DNA of 64,000 nucleotides from Pseudochrobactrum sp. sp1633 (GCF_030376605.1 NZ_JARRAE010000001.1:310001-374000), one strand, 5' to 3'. Numbered from the stretch's first letter, positions 53,982 through 63,808 are shown. Notes: generated by a model not told the origin, from the letters alone. A program made the numbers and translations.

Positions 53982-55385
53982 ATGTTCCTGTCGGTTTTTG
54001 ATCTGTTTAAAATTGGCATTGGCCCGTCGAGTTCCCATACTATGGGGCCGATGACAGCAGGGCATCAGTTTCTCAAAGAGCTTAAAGACGGTGAATGGCC
54101 GCGTCCGCATAATGCTAAAGTTGCGCGGATTAAAGCTTATCTTCATGGCTCTCTGGCATTTACCGGTATTGGTCATGCGACTGACCGGGCTGTTATTCTT
54201 GGTCTTTGCGGATTTCTGCCGGCGAATATTGATCCGGATAATATGGATGCTCTGCTGGACAAGGTGAACACGGAGCATAAAATTCGCCCGAGCGGTCATC
54301 CGGCCTATGATTTTGACCCCAAAGCAGATCTGATTATGGATCGCAAAGTGGCATTGCCCGGTCATGCGAATGGTCTGGCCTTTGAAGCGCTGGATCGTGA
54401 CGACCGCGTTTTACTGCGCCGTGTCTATTATTCGATCGGTGGCGGTTTTATCGTGACCGAGGAAGAGCTGAATGCAACCCGTGTGAGCGGCGGCAAGAAG
54501 CAGACCGATGATAATGTGCCTTATCCTTTCTCGACGGCAAAAGAGATGCTGCAAATGTCTGCGGCAAGCGGGCTGTCTATTGCGGAAATGAAGCGCGCTA
54601 ATGAAGAAACCCGTATGAGCCGTGAAGAGCTGGACGCGGGGCTGGACAAAATCTGGGATGCCATGCGCAGTTGTATTGAGCGCGGGCTGACACAGGAAGG
54701 CATTATGCCGGGCGGGCTGAAAGTACGCCGCCGCGCCAAGCAATTGCATGACCGATTGAATGAAGAGTGGCGCCAGAATCGTCATAACCCGCTGCTCGCC
54801 AATGACTGGCTTTCTGTTTATGCTATGGCGGTGAATGAGGAAAACGCTGCCGGTGGTCGCGTTGTGACTGCGCCGACCAATGGCGCAGCAGGCGTTGTGC
54901 CTGCTGTTATGCGCTACTATCTGCACTTCCATGACGACGCGGACCAGAAGGGCATTCGTGATTTTCTGCTGACCTCTTCAGCTGTTGGCGGCATCATCAA
55001 GCATAATGCGTCGATTTCCGGTGCTGAGGTTGGCTGTCAGGGTGAGGTCGGTTCGGCTTCGGCAATGGCGGCGGCAGGGCTTGCGGCAGTGCTGGGCGGT
55101 ACGCCGGAGCAGATTGAAAACGCAGCCGAGATTGCGCTGGAGCATCATCTGGGTATGACCTGTGATCCGATTGCCGGACTTGTTCAAGTGCCTTGCATCG
55201 AGCGCAATGCGCTGGGCGCGGTGAAGGCTGTGACCGGTGCATCATTGGCCGTGAAGGGCGACGGTACACATTTTGTGCCGCTGGATGCCTGTATTGAAAC
55301 CATGCGCCAGACGGGCGTGGATATGAATGAGCGCTATAAGGAAACCAGCCTCGGCGGGCTTGCGGTTAATGTGGTTGAGTGCTGA
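53982..55385 (+). CDS. sdaA: L-serine ammonia-lyase (dehydratase), iron-sulfur type
   Basis: A 467-residue single-chain enzyme that converts L-serine to pyruvate and ammonia using a [4Fe-4S] cluster. The beta domain opens with [19 protein letters not shown] (the substrate-site SSSHT). The alpha domain has [35 protein letters not shown] and [20 protein letters not shown], which supply the cluster cysteines. The third cysteine in VVEC near the end may plug the active site, as described for the Legionella enzyme. I chose ATG 53982 because the family begins MFLSVFDL; an upstream in-frame start adds 14 unrelated residues. Confidence 0.95.
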   Translation: MFLSVFDLFKIGIGPSSSHTMGPMTAGHQFLKELKDGEWPRPHNAKVARIKAYLHGSLAFTGIGHATDRAVILGLCGFLPANIDPDNMDALLDKVNTEHKIRPSGHPAYDFDPKADLIMDRKVALPGHANGLAFEALDRDDRVLLRRVYYSIGGGFIVTEEELNATRVSGGKKQTDDNVPYPFSTAKEMLQMSAASGLSIAEMKRANEETRMSREELDAGLDKIWDAMRSCIERGLTQEGIMPGGLKVRRRAKQLHDRLNEEWRQNRHNPLLANDWLSVYAMAVNEENAAGGRVVTAPTNGAAGVVPAVMRYYLHFHDDADQKGIRDFLLTSSAVGGIIKHNASISGAEVGCQGEVGSASAMAAAGLAAVLGGTPEQIENAAEIALEHHLGMTCDPIAGLVQVPCIERNALGAVKAVTGASLAVKGDGTHFVPLDACIETMRQTGVDMNERYKETSLGGLAVNVVEC

Positions 55386-55404
55386 ATTCAGCTTTATAAT
55401 ACAC

Positions 55405-55440
55405 AAAAAACTCCGCATGATAAATGCGGAGTTTTTTATT
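55405..55440. terminator. Bidirectional rho-independent terminator
   Basis: AAACTCCGCAT and ATGCGGAGTTT form an 11-pair stem around GATAA with A and T tracts on the two sides, between converging genes. Confidence 0.9.
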
Positions 55441-55465
55441 TTTATCAATAAGATATGATAATATT

Positions 55466-55858
55466 TTAATCTTTTGAATCAGATTTATTCAACCGCTCGG
55501 CAATGCGTGCTTTATTGATGGTGATCGCCGCTTCATCCGGTTGCCAGTCTGCGCACCATTGTTCCGGAACGCCTTCAATAAGATGTGCTGTTGACTGGTA
55601 AGATGGCTGATAGCCGCGACGCAGCATTTCATCGATCAAAGATTGCTGACGCTGAACGAGAAAGCCTAAGCGCGGATAGAAAAACCGTACATGGCCTTTT
55701 CCCAATGTGTAACTGCGCGGATTGCGCGGATCATCCGGCTTCTCACCACGCTCAATAGCAGCGCGGGCAAGCGTAAAAATCCGCGGCAATTCACGATATT
55801 CAGCCACCAGATGCGGGCCGGTCAGCTCCTGCGGCGGGATGCAGTTGATACGGGTCAT
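55466..55858 (-). CDS. denV: T4 endonuclease V-like pyrimidine dimer DNA glycosylase
   Basis: A 130-residue protein that lines up end to end with phage T4 endonuclease V. It begins MTRINCIPPQELTGPHLVAE and YRELPRIF, so Thr2, whose amino group is the nucleophile once Met is removed, and the catalytic Glu23 are both present. Arg22 and the later GKGHVRFFYPRLGFL also match. The enzyme removes one base of UV-induced cyclobutane dimers and nicks the strand. The gene overlaps the stop of the upstream kinase gene by one base (TGATG), so it is translated from the same message. Confidence 0.92.
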   Translation of the reverse strand: MTRINCIPPQELTGPHLVAEYRELPRIFTLARAAIERGEKPDDPRNPRSYTLGKGHVRFFYPRLGFLVQRQQSLIDEMLRRGYQPSYQSTAHLIEGVPEQWCADWQPDEAAITINKARIAERLNKSDSKD

Positions 55859-56742
55859 CAGGATACTGCGAATTCGCTGTGCAGTTTTGCCGCCAGCGCA
55901 ACAGCACCGGTCAGAGCATCTGCCTGAGGCGTGCGCAGGCGCTGCTGATAGCGGGCTGAAAGGCGCGGGCCATAAAGAGCGCCGAGGCCGCCGATCAATG
56001 ATAGCACCGGCTGGTCGTCGCTCATGGATACATCGAGTGCGGCTTCAATGGTCTCGACCGATTGCTTGAGGATCTTTTCGGCCAGCGGATCGTTCTGCGC
56101 GGCATATTCAAACACCATTGGTGCAAAGCGGCCAAAATCATTCGGGCGCGCATCATGAGCAAAGCGCACAATAGCATGGGGTTCGTTGTCGAAATGCGCC
56201 AAAAGTGCATTGCTGAGCGGTGTGCGCTGATAAATGCCGTCATAGGCCAGCAGGGATTCTTCCAGGAGCTTCTGGCCAAGACGTGCGCCGCCGCCAAGAT
56301 CGCTGACTTTGAAACCCCAGCCGCCTTTCATAGTGACACTATGATTGCGGCGGGAGATGTAGACAGAGCCAGTGCCTAGGATAACCACAACGCCGTCCTG
56401 ATCGCCGATAGCGCCCTGCAAAGCGATAATACCGTCAGATACAACGCTGCTTCTGGCAAAGGGCAGGGCTTGCTGCAATTGCTCCGCAACGCCGGAGACA
56501 TTTGCGCCGGCAAGGCCAAGGCAGGCGGTGATACGGTTATAGGATTTTACCGGCAATTCAGCAGCGAGGAGCGCAGCATCCGTTGCAGCCAGAATGCTGA
56601 CGACAGAGCTGTTCATATCCGTCATAATATTGGCAGGGCCGGCCTGACCTGTTCCGAGAATTTTGCCGGTGCAATCCGCTATTGCAGCACGGCAACCGGT
56701 GCCGCCCCCGTCTATGCCAATGATATAGTCCGCCACATCCAT
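55858..56742 (-). CDS. N-acetylglucosamine kinase-like protein (BadF/BadG family)
   Basis: A 294-residue ATPase-fold sugar kinase. The first phosphate loop is YIIGIDGGGTGCRAAIADCT (residues 6-25), the adenosine region has VVILGTGSVYI and WGFKVSDLGGGARLGQKLLE, and VLSLIGGLGALYGPR is near the end. The GWGFKVSDLGGGARLG stretch is typical of N-acetylglucosamine kinases of the BadF/BadG group, which phosphorylate GlcNAc in the cytoplasm. The ABC sugar operon on the other strand, starting 620 bases away, may supply its substrate. ATG 56742 follows GGGAG. Confidence 0.86.
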   Translation of the reverse strand: MDVADYIIGIDGGGTGCRAAIADCTGKILGTGQAGPANIMTDMNSSVVSILAATDAALLAAELPVKSYNRITACLGLAGANVSGVAEQLQQALPFARSSVVSDGIIALQGAIGDQDGVVVILGTGSVYISRRNHSVTMKGGWGFKVSDLGGGARLGQKLLEESLLAYDGIYQRTPLSNALLAHFDNEPHAIVRFAHDARPNDFGRFAPMVFEYAAQNDPLAEKILKQSVETIEAALDVSMSDDQPVLSLIGGLGALYGPRLSARYQQRLRTPQADALTGAVALAAKLHSEFAVS

Positions 56743-57366
56743 ACTCCCGATTCTTGCTTCCTGTCCTTGATATAAGAATTTTCGCAGCTAACACAGATTT
56801 CTTTGGCAGAGAATATCATGTTTTAAATCGTTTTAGATTTCCTGCAATTCCAATTTATCGCCCGCCAAGAGTGCAGGCGAGTCGCACTGTGCCGGTTTAA
56901 TCCTGTTCTGTGAATTGGTATTTATGTCCGGTCTTTTATGGCGATCCATATGGTCGATAAAAATAGAACCAATATTACTATTTGAATAAGACGACTGGTG
57001 GGGAATGTAAGTATCGGTGATAAAATCTTTGCTTTTACTGGACAGGCGTAGATATTTACGCATTACTCTGTGTGAGGACAGGAAGGGCAGACGGGAGAAG
57101 AGGTCTTAAGGGGCGGTGTGAAAACGGGCGGAATATTTTCAGGAATATAGTACCTCCGGCACAACGTATACTCTGGGAGTTTTTCAAACGCAAAAATCGG
57201 TTCTGTTCGGAGGCTGCGGGACAGGGTTTTCTGTCTGCATGCCGGAGACGATGCCAGATCACACTGGAAATGCTCGAGAAGAGAATACCCGGAAAACCGG
57301 ACATTGAGAACAGAAACGAACAAGTTTCATGACGCGCCGGATTGAGCGCGCCGCGGGGAGAGAAAA
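56743..57366. promoter_or_regulatory. Divergent control region between sugar kinase and sugar ABC operon
   Basis: 624 bases. A short open frame at 57072-57332 on + shows neither a family pattern nor plausible codon use and is not called. Promoters for both directions and a long 5' leader of the ABC operon are expected. No operator was identified. Confidence 0.4.
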
Positions 57367-58641
57367 ATGAATTTTAAAAACTTCAGTTCCGCATTACTGG
57401 CATCAAGTGTTCTTGGTGCTTCTGTACTGGGTGCTGTGTCGGTCGCTTCAGCGCAGGATGTAACCCTGACGATTGAAAGCTGGCGCAATGACGATCTGCC
57501 AATCTGGCAGGAAAAGCTTATTCCGGCTTTTGAGGCTGCAAATCCGGGTATCAAAATTACCTTCAACCCTTCAACGCCGACCGAATATGATGCGGCGCTG
57601 GGTGCCAAGCTTGATGCCGGTACTGCCGGTGACATCATCACCTGCCGTCCGTTCGATAAGTCGCTGGCACTTTATGAAAAAGGTCAGCTGTCTTCACTGA
57701 GCGATCTCGAAGGCATGAAGAATTTCAGCGATGTGGCAAAATCCGCATGGCAGACCGATGATGGCAAAACCGCATTCTGCGTGCCGGTTGCATCTGTTAT
57801 TCATGGCTTCATCTATAATAAGGATGCCTTTGAAAAAGTAGGCGTCACCGTTCCGAAGACAGAAGAAGAGTTCTTTGCTGCTCTGGATAAGATTAAAGCT
57901 GACGGCAACTACATTCCGATGGCTATGGGCACGAAAGACCTCTGGGAAGCCGCGACGATGGGCTACCAGAATATCGGCCCGACATACTGGAAGGGTGAAG
58001 AAGGCCGTAAAGCGCTGATCGCCGGTACACAGAAACTGACCGATGCGGATTGGGTAGAGCCATATAAAACTCTTGCAAAATGGAAAGATTATCTGGGCGA
58101 CGGTTTCGAAGCGCAGACCTATCCGGACAGCCAGAACCTGTTCACACTTGGCCGTGCAGCGATCTATCCGACCGGCTCATGGGAAATCAGCGTTTTCAAC
58201 CCGCAGGTTGATTTCAAAATGGGTGCTTTCGCCCCACCTGTGCGTAAAGTCGGCGACACCTGCTATATCTCGGATCATAACGATCTGGGCATTGGCATGA
58301 ATGCCAAGACCAAAAATCCGGAAGCTGCAGCGAAGTTCCTGAACTGGGTGGCATCGGATGAGTTCGCAACCATTTATGCGAATGCGCTTCCTGGCTTCTT
58401 CAGCCTGTCTTCAAGTGACATCAAACTGGAAGATCCTCTGGCTGCTGAAATGGTTGGCTGGCGTAAGGACTGTAAGTCGACAATCCGTTCGACCTACCAA
58501 ATCCTGTCACGCGGTACACCAAATCTGGAAAACGAAACCTGGATTGAATCTGCCAATGTTATCAATGGTACAGTAACACCTGAACAGGCCGGCGAAAAGC
58601 TGCAAAAAGGCCTCGACAGCTGGTACAAGCCTGCGAAATAA
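57367..58641 (+). CDS. Sugar ABC transporter substrate-binding protein (family 1)
   Basis: A 424-residue periplasmic binding protein. The signal peptide (SALLASSVLGASVLGAVSVA, cleavage near SAQ) is followed by the family-1 pattern DVTLTIESWRNDDLPIWQEK and LIPAFEAANPGIKITFNPST, then GTAGDIITCRPFDKSLALYE and FIYNKDAFEKVGVTVPKTEE. It would bind a mono- or oligosaccharide for the permeases encoded just downstream. The ribosome site GGGGAGAG is strong, as is usual for a binding protein made in excess. The nearby GlcNAc-kinase-like gene suggests an amino sugar. Confidence 0.93.
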   Translation: MNFKNFSSALLASSVLGASVLGAVSVASAQDVTLTIESWRNDDLPIWQEKLIPAFEAANPGIKITFNPSTPTEYDAALGAKLDAGTAGDIITCRPFDKSLALYEKGQLSSLSDLEGMKNFSDVAKSAWQTDDGKTAFCVPVASVIHGFIYNKDAFEKVGVTVPKTEEEFFAALDKIKADGNYIPMAMGTKDLWEAATMGYQNIGPTYWKGEEGRKALIAGTQKLTDADWVEPYKTLAKWKDYLGDGFEAQTYPDSQNLFTLGRAAIYPTGSWEISVFNPQVDFKMGAFAPPVRKVGDTCYISDHNDLGIGMNAKTKNPEAAAKFLNWVASDEFATIYANALPGFFSLSSSDIKLEDPLAAEMVGWRKDCKSTIRSTYQILSRGTPNLENETWIESANVINGTVTPEQAGEKLQKGLDSWYKPAK

Positions 58642-58801
58642 CATGAATTGAAGCCATTCGCCGCAATCCGTGCCATTGTCTGTATATGACGTGGTGCGGA
58701 AGTAGGCGGGTGGCTTTTTTACCATCTGATTTTTATGCATGTTCCGGTGCAGACGACAGTCGTATTATCGGAAATGCTCTGTTTGAAAGCGTAAGACCGG
58801 C

Positions 58802-59731
58802 ATGGCGCGAAATTCTGCAAGCAAAACGCCTTTCCGCTGGCATATAGCGGTTTTTCTGGCACCGGCGGTGCTGGTTTATACGGCTATTATGATCCTGCCG
58901 CTTTTCGGAACCATGCAGTTGTCGTTGTTCCGTGTTGAAAACCAGCAGAGCTTTTTTGTCGGTCTGGATAATTTCCGCACTTTGCTTGGTGATGAGCGTT
59001 GGTCGGCCAGCTTCTGGAATGCGCTCGGCAATAATACCTGGTTCTTTATCATCCATATGCTGGTGCAAAATCCGATTGGTATTTTGCTTGCCGCGCTGCT
59101 TAGCCATCCGAAACTCCGGTATGCTGCGTTCTATCGCTCGGCGATCTTTATTCCGACTATTCTTTCCTTTGTGATTGTCGGCTTTGTCTGGAAGCTCATT
59201 CTGTCACCGCTTTGGGGCGTTGCGCCGAATATGCTTGATCTGGTGGGACTGAAAAGCCTGTTCGCACCGTGGCTTGGCCAAAAAGAATATGCGCTGACAA
59301 CGCTTGGTTTGATTTCTGTATGGCAGTTTATCGGTATTCCGATGATGCTGATTTATGCAGCACTGCTGTCTATTCCTGATGAGATTATTGAGGCCGCGGA
59401 ATGCGACGGGATTACCGGCGTATCGCAGTTCTGGAAGATCAAGCTGCCGCTGATCCTGCCTTCCATCGGGATTATCTCAATTCTGACATTTGTCGGCAAT
59501 TTCAACGCTTTCGACCTGATTTATTCTGCGCAGGGTGCGCTGGCAGGGCCGAATTACTCGACTGATATTCTGGGAACTTTCATGTTCCGCACCTTCTTCG
59601 GTTTCCAGCTTCAGGTTGGCGACAGAAATATGGGTGCTACGATCGCCTCGCTGATGTTCTTCATTATCCTGATTGGTGTCTGCGTCTATCTGTTCGGCAT
59701 TCAGCGGCGTCTGCGTCGCTACCAGTTCTGA
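58802..59731 (+). CDS. Sugar ABC transporter permease (MalF type)
   Basis: A 309-residue inner membrane protein with six hydrophobic segments, beginning IAVFLAPAVLVYTAIMILPL. The cytoplasmic EAA loop that docks on the ATPase is visible as EIIEAAECDGITGVSQFWKI, followed by KLPLILPSIGIISILTFVGN. It pairs with the next gene product to form the transmembrane channel. It starts 160 bases behind the binding-protein gene. Confidence 0.93.
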   Translation: MARNSASKTPFRWHIAVFLAPAVLVYTAIMILPLFGTMQLSLFRVENQQSFFVGLDNFRTLLGDERWSASFWNALGNNTWFFIIHMLVQNPIGILLAALLSHPKLRYAAFYRSAIFIPTILSFVIVGFVWKLILSPLWGVAPNMLDLVGLKSLFAPWLGQKEYALTTLGLISVWQFIGIPMMLIYAALLSIPDEIIEAAECDGITGVSQFWKIKLPLILPSIGIISILTFVGNFNAFDLIYSAQGALAGPNYSTDILGTFMFRTFFGFQLQVGDRNMGATIASLMFFIILIGVCVYLFGIQRRLRRYQF

Positions 59732-59741
59732 GGATAATAAT

Positions 59742-60581
59742 ATGAGCCGAGCAACACAGTCACCGGTCCGCAGCATTGCAGCCCATGCGATCCTGATCCT
59801 CTATACGATGATCGCCCTGTTTCCGGTGGTGATCATCATCATCAATTCATTCAAGACCAAGGCGGCAATCTTCCGTTCGCCTTTGTCGCTGCCAAGTGCT
59901 GAGACTTTCAGTCTTGTCGGCTATCAGACGGTGATGACACAGGGCAATTTCTTTCTCTATTTCCAAAACAGTATGATTGTGACGGTCGTTGCGATTGCAC
60001 TGGTACTGGTCTTCGGGGCTATGGCTGCTTTTGCGTTGTCGGAATATCGCTTTCGCGGCAATACACTGATGGGGCTTTATCTGGCGCTGGGCATTATGAT
60101 CCCGATCCGCCTTGGCACGGTTTCTATTCTGGAGCTGATGGTGGCCAGTGGTCTGGTCAACACGCTGACCTCGTTGATCCTTGTTTATACGGCGCAGGGG
60201 TTGCCGCTGGCGATCTTCATCTTGTCCGAATTTATGGGGCAGGTGTCTAAAGACTTGAAAGATGCAGGCCGTATCGATGGTTTGAGTGAATATCGCATTT
60301 TCTTCCGCCTTGTGTTGCCGCTGGTGCGTCCGGCGATGGCAACGGTTGCGGTGTTTACGATGATCCCGATCTGGAATGATCTCTGGTTCCCGCTTATCCT
60401 TGCGCCGTCTGAGGAAACCAAAACTGTTACGCTCGGCGCACAGATGTTTATCGGGCAATATGTAACCAACTGGAATGCGGTTTTGGCCGCGCTGTCGCTG
60501 GCGATCCTGCCGGTGCTGATCCTGTATTTCATATTCTCCCGTCAGTTAATTCGCGGCATTACCGCAGGAGCAGTCAAATGA
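59742..60581 (+). CDS. Sugar ABC transporter permease (MalG type)
   Basis: A 279-residue inner membrane protein with six hydrophobic segments. The start MSRATQSPVRSIAAHAILIL leads into YTMIALFPVVIIIINSFKTK, the usual MalG-type opening. The EAA loop reads DLKDAGRIDGLSEYRIFFRL with VLPLVRPAMATVAVFTMIPI after it. I chose ATG 59742; earlier in-frame starts lie inside the MalF-type gene. Its stop overlaps the next start (ATGA). Confidence 0.93.
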   Translation: MSRATQSPVRSIAAHAILILYTMIALFPVVIIIINSFKTKAAIFRSPLSLPSAETFSLVGYQTVMTQGNFFLYFQNSMIVTVVAIALVLVFGAMAAFALSEYRFRGNTLMGLYLALGIMIPIRLGTVSILELMVASGLVNTLTSLILVYTAQGLPLAIFILSEFMGQVSKDLKDAGRIDGLSEYRIFFRLVLPLVRPAMATVAVFTMIPIWNDLWFPLILAPSEETKTVTLGAQMFIGQYVTNWNAVLAALSLAILPVLILYFIFSRQLIRGITAGAVK

Positions 60582-61645
60582 GTGAAGTCGGGAAAAAAAA
60601 GCTGCGCGTAATGGTCGCCGGTCTGGGCAATATGGGGCTTAGCCATGCGGTTGCTTATCATAAAAATCCGGGCTTTGAGATTGTTGGGCTGGTCAACCGC
60701 TCGCCGGTCAATCTGCCGGAAGAACTGCGCTCCTATCCGCTGCTGACGTCTTATGAAGAGGCTCTGCAGCAGCTGAAACCTGATCTGGTTTGCGTTGCAA
60801 CCTATTCGGACAGCCATGCGGATTATGCCGTTATGGCATTGGAAGCGGGTGCGGATGTCTTCGTCGAGAAACCGCTGGCGACAACGGTGGCTGATGCCGA
60901 GCGCGTGGTAGCAAAAGCCAAAGAGACGGGTCGCCAGCTGGTGATCGGCTATATTCTGCGCCATCATCCGTCATGGGTGCGTCTGATTGAAGAGGCGCGC
61001 AATCTCGGCGGGCCTTATGTTTTCCGCATGAATTTGAACCAGCAATCCAGCGGCGCCCATTGGCAGACCCATAAACAGCTGATGAAAACCACATCGCCGA
61101 TTGTCGATTGCGGCGTGCATTATCTGGATGTGATGTGCCAGATCACAGATGCCAAAGCTGTGGAAGTGCGCGGCATGGGCGTGCGTCTGAGCGATGAAGT
61201 TGCGGAAGGTATGTATAATTACGGTCATCTGCAAGTGTTGTTCGCCGACGGCTCAGTGGGCTGGTATGAGGCCGGCTGGGGGCCGATGATGTCGGAAACT
61301 GCCTTCTTCGTTAAAGATGTGATCTCGCCAAAGGGCTGCGTTTCCATTGTGATGGAAGAGGGCGCGAGTTCCGCTGACATTAACACCCATACCAAGACAT
61401 CGGTCATCCGCGTGCATCAGGCTGAAACCGATGCTAACGGCAAATTCAAAAAGCAGGACGAGCTTTTGTCCATGCAGGGTGAGCCGGATCATCAGGAACT
61501 CTGTGACCGCGAGCAGGCTTTCATGCTCAAGGCAATCACAGAGAATATTGATCTGACCCGCCATATGGATGACGCGGTGCAGTCTTTGCGGATTTGTCTT
61601 GCCGCTGATGAGAGTGTGCGTAGTGGTCTGGCTGTGAAATTATAA
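60578..61645 (+). CDS. Gfo/Idh/MocA-family oxidoreductase
   Basis: A 355-residue NAD(P)-dependent dehydrogenase. The N-terminal Rossmann motif is LRVMVAGLGNMGLSHAVAYH (about residues 8-27), with DLVCVATYSDSHADYAVMAL and the substrate-site motif GADVFVEKPLA. The catalytic histidine is in TTSPIVDCGVHYLDVM. Family members oxidise or reduce sugars and sugar alcohols such as inositol, glucose or amino sugars. Being coupled by an ATGA overlap inside a sugar ABC operon, it probably acts on the imported sugar. Confidence 0.92.
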   Translation: MSEVGKKKLRVMVAGLGNMGLSHAVAYHKNPGFEIVGLVNRSPVNLPEELRSYPLLTSYEEALQQLKPDLVCVATYSDSHADYAVMALEAGADVFVEKPLATTVADAERVVAKAKETGRQLVIGYILRHHPSWVRLIEEARNLGGPYVFRMNLNQQSSGAHWQTHKQLMKTTSPIVDCGVHYLDVMCQITDAKAVEVRGMGVRLSDEVAEGMYNYGHLQVLFADGSVGWYEAGWGPMMSETAFFVKDVISPKGCVSIVMEEGASSADINTHTKTSVIRVHQAETDANGKFKKQDELLSMQGEPDHQELCDREQAFMLKAITENIDLTRHMDDAVQSLRICLAADESVRSGLAVKL

Positions 61646-61708
61646 AAACTGCCTGCGGTTTATACTGCGCGGTTTTGGCCTTGAAATTATTCTGACGGGA
61701 AAACGACT

Positions 61709-62710
61709 TTGGGAACTCTGAAACTCAATAATATCCGTAAATCATATGGTCAGGTCGATATTATCAAAGGTATCGATCTGGATGTGCGTGACGGTGAACT
61801 GGTCGTTTTTGTCGGGCCGTCCGGTTGCGGAAAATCTACGCTCCTGCGCATTATTGCGGGGCTGGAAGATGCCAATTCCGGCGAAGTGCAAATTGATGAT
61901 CAGGTTGTCAATCAGACACCACCTGCCAAGCGCGGCATTGCGATGGTGTTTCAGAGCTATGCGCTGTATCCGCATCTCACAGTAGAAGCGAATATGGGGC
62001 TTGGTCTCAAGCAGGCTGGTAAACCGACCGCTGAAATCAATGAACGGGTTAAGCAGGCCTCTGGCATGCTTTCATTGGAAAGCTATTTGCAGCGCCGTCC
62101 GGCAGAGCTTTCGGGCGGGCAGCGTCAGCGTGTGGCGATTGGCCGTGCACTGGTGCGCGAGCCGAAACTGTTCCTTTTTGACGAGCCATTGTCCAATCTT
62201 GATGCGGCCTTGCGCGTGAATACGCGACTGGAAATCGCCAAGCTGCATCGCCAACTTTCTGCCACCATGATTTATGTGACCCATGATCAGGTGGAAGCGA
62301 TGACGCTGGCTGACCGGATTGTGGTGCTGAATGCCGGTAAGATTGAGCAGGTCGGTGCGCCGATGGATCTCTATAATGCACCGGATAATGAGTTCGTCGC
62401 CGGATTTATCGGTTCTCCGAAAATGAATTTTGTTGATGCCGCTGCGCTGAATGACGGACAGGCAAAGCGCATTGGTATCCGGCCGGAACATATTACGCTG
62501 GATAGCAATTCAGGGCAGTGGAAAGGCTCTGTCATTCATGTTGAGCAGCTCGGCGCTGATACCAATGTTTATCTGGATACAGAAAGTGCGGGTCTTTTGA
62601 CTGTACGTATTTTTGGCCAGTATCGTGTTGAGCCGGGTTCGGTGATTTATGCGACGCCGGACAGTGGTAAAACGCATCGTTTTGACGGCGAGGGACGGGC
62701 GATCCGGTAA
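61709..62710 (+). CDS. ugpC: ABC transporter ATP-binding protein, UgpC/MalK type
   Basis: A 333-residue ATPase. Walker A is VGPSGCGKST (about residues 36-45), the Q loop is VFQSYALYPHLTVEANM, the signature is LSGGQRQRVAIGRALV, Walker B is LFLFDEPLSNLDAALR, and the H loop is IYVTHDQVEA. The C-terminal TOBE-like regulatory domain (from about residue 235) is present, with IGIRPEHITLD. The start is a TTG at 61709 behind GACGGGAAAA; there is no better ATG. It powers the two permeases encoded upstream. Confidence 0.94.
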   Translation: MGTLKLNNIRKSYGQVDIIKGIDLDVRDGELVVFVGPSGCGKSTLLRIIAGLEDANSGEVQIDDQVVNQTPPAKRGIAMVFQSYALYPHLTVEANMGLGLKQAGKPTAEINERVKQASGMLSLESYLQRRPAELSGGQRQRVAIGRALVREPKLFLFDEPLSNLDAALRVNTRLEIAKLHRQLSATMIYVTHDQVEAMTLADRIVVLNAGKIEQVGAPMDLYNAPDNEFVAGFIGSPKMNFVDAAALNDGQAKRIGIRPEHITLDSNSGQWKGSVIHVEQLGADTNVYLDTESAGLLTVRIFGQYRVEPGSVIYATPDSGKTHRFDGEGRAIR

Positions 62711-62949
62711 GGATTGCGATTCTTTTGTTCGGGTATTTTCTGCAGTTCAAAGCGGATATTTGAAAGCTATGCCCTCTTTATAGCGGGCAATGGCCTGTCT
62801 GTTGTCATGCAAATGGCAAGGTTTGACCCAGACAGATCATAAAACTAGCTTTTAAGTGATATGAATTTGACCTTGCATCCAAAATTAACCAACATAGTGC
62901 CGTATTTGCCGTTATCCTGCGGCACATCTTGAATCAGGAAATTTGAACC

Positions 62950-63612
62950 ATGTTGAAAAAGATTGCTATTGCAGCCGCCGCAGTTACGTTTCTGGCCGGT
63001 TGTACAACAGATCCTTATACAGGCGAACAGAAGATGTCGAATACTGCCGGTGGTGCAGGTATCGGCGCTGCTGTCGGCGCACTGGGCGGTCTGATGGTCG
63101 GCGGTTCGAGCACTGCGCAGCGTAATGCTGTACTGATCGGTGCCGGTCTTGGCGCACTGGGTGGCGGTGCAATCGGTAACTATATGGATCGTCAGGAAAA
63201 TGAACTGCGTGCGCAGCTGCAGGGAACCGGTGTATCGGTTACCCGTAATGGCGACCGCATTATCCTGAATATGCCTTCCAGCATCACTTTCAACACCGAT
63301 CAGGATGTTGTGATGCCGCAATTCTACCCGACTCTGACTTCAGTTGCGATCGTTCTGCGTAAGTTCGACAAGACACTGGTTGATATTAAAGGCCACACAG
63401 ATTCGACCGGTTCTGCTTCACATAACCAGAATCTGTCTCAGCGCCGCGCAGCTTCTGTCGGCAATTATCTGAGCGGTCAGGGCATCGACGGTCGCCGCTT
63501 TGCGATTATGGGTTTTGGTGCCACGCAGCCGGTTGCATCCAATGCAACACCGGATGGCCGTGCGCAGAACCGTCGCGTGGAAATCGAAATTTCCCCGCTC
63601 AAAGGCGTGTAA
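62950..63612 (+). CDS. OmpA-family lipoprotein with glycine zipper
   Basis: A 220-residue outer membrane lipoprotein. The signal ends in the lipobox FLAGC, so Cys18 becomes lipid-modified. A glycine-zipper stretch follows (TAGGAGIGAAVGALGGLMVG, about residues 32-78), then the peptidoglycan-binding OmpA domain (about 110-215) with GHTDSTGSASHNQNLSQRRA and the conserved FGATQPVASNATPDGRAQNR. It probably ties the outer membrane to peptidoglycan, like YiaD or Pal-type proteins. It lies upstream of recA but with its own terminator. Confidence 0.92.
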   Translation: MLKKIAIAAAAVTFLAGCTTDPYTGEQKMSNTAGGAGIGAAVGALGGLMVGGSSTAQRNAVLIGAGLGALGGGAIGNYMDRQENELRAQLQGTGVSVTRNGDRIILNMPSSITFNTDQDVVMPQFYPTLTSVAIVLRKFDKTLVDIKGHTDSTGSASHNQNLSQRRAASVGNYLSGQGIDGRRFAIMGFGATQPVASNATPDGRAQNRRVEIEISPLKGV

Positions 63613-63640
63613 GGTCTCTAAAGACTGTATGCATAATAAC

Positions 63641-63671
63641 CGCTCCGGTCATGCCGGAGCGGTTTTTTATT
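63641..63671 (+). terminator. Terminator of the OmpA-family lipoprotein gene
   Basis: CCGCTCCGG and CCGGAGCGG pair around TCATG and run into TTTTTT. Confidence 0.9.
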
Positions 63672-63808
63672 GTGAGACAGGTGATGTGCAATCGGTACAA
63701 CTGGTACGCTTAAAAAGCACCTCAGGTCGAATCGGCTTTCTGTGAAATTCGTTCCCGTCTTGTTTTGATTTCGAAATCATTTTTTAGCTTTGCATTATTT
63801 ATAAATTA

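Noticed and set aside
57072-57332. An 86-codon frame between the sugar kinase and the ABC operon.
   Set aside because: No ribosome site or family pattern, and a competing frame of equal length exists on the other strand.
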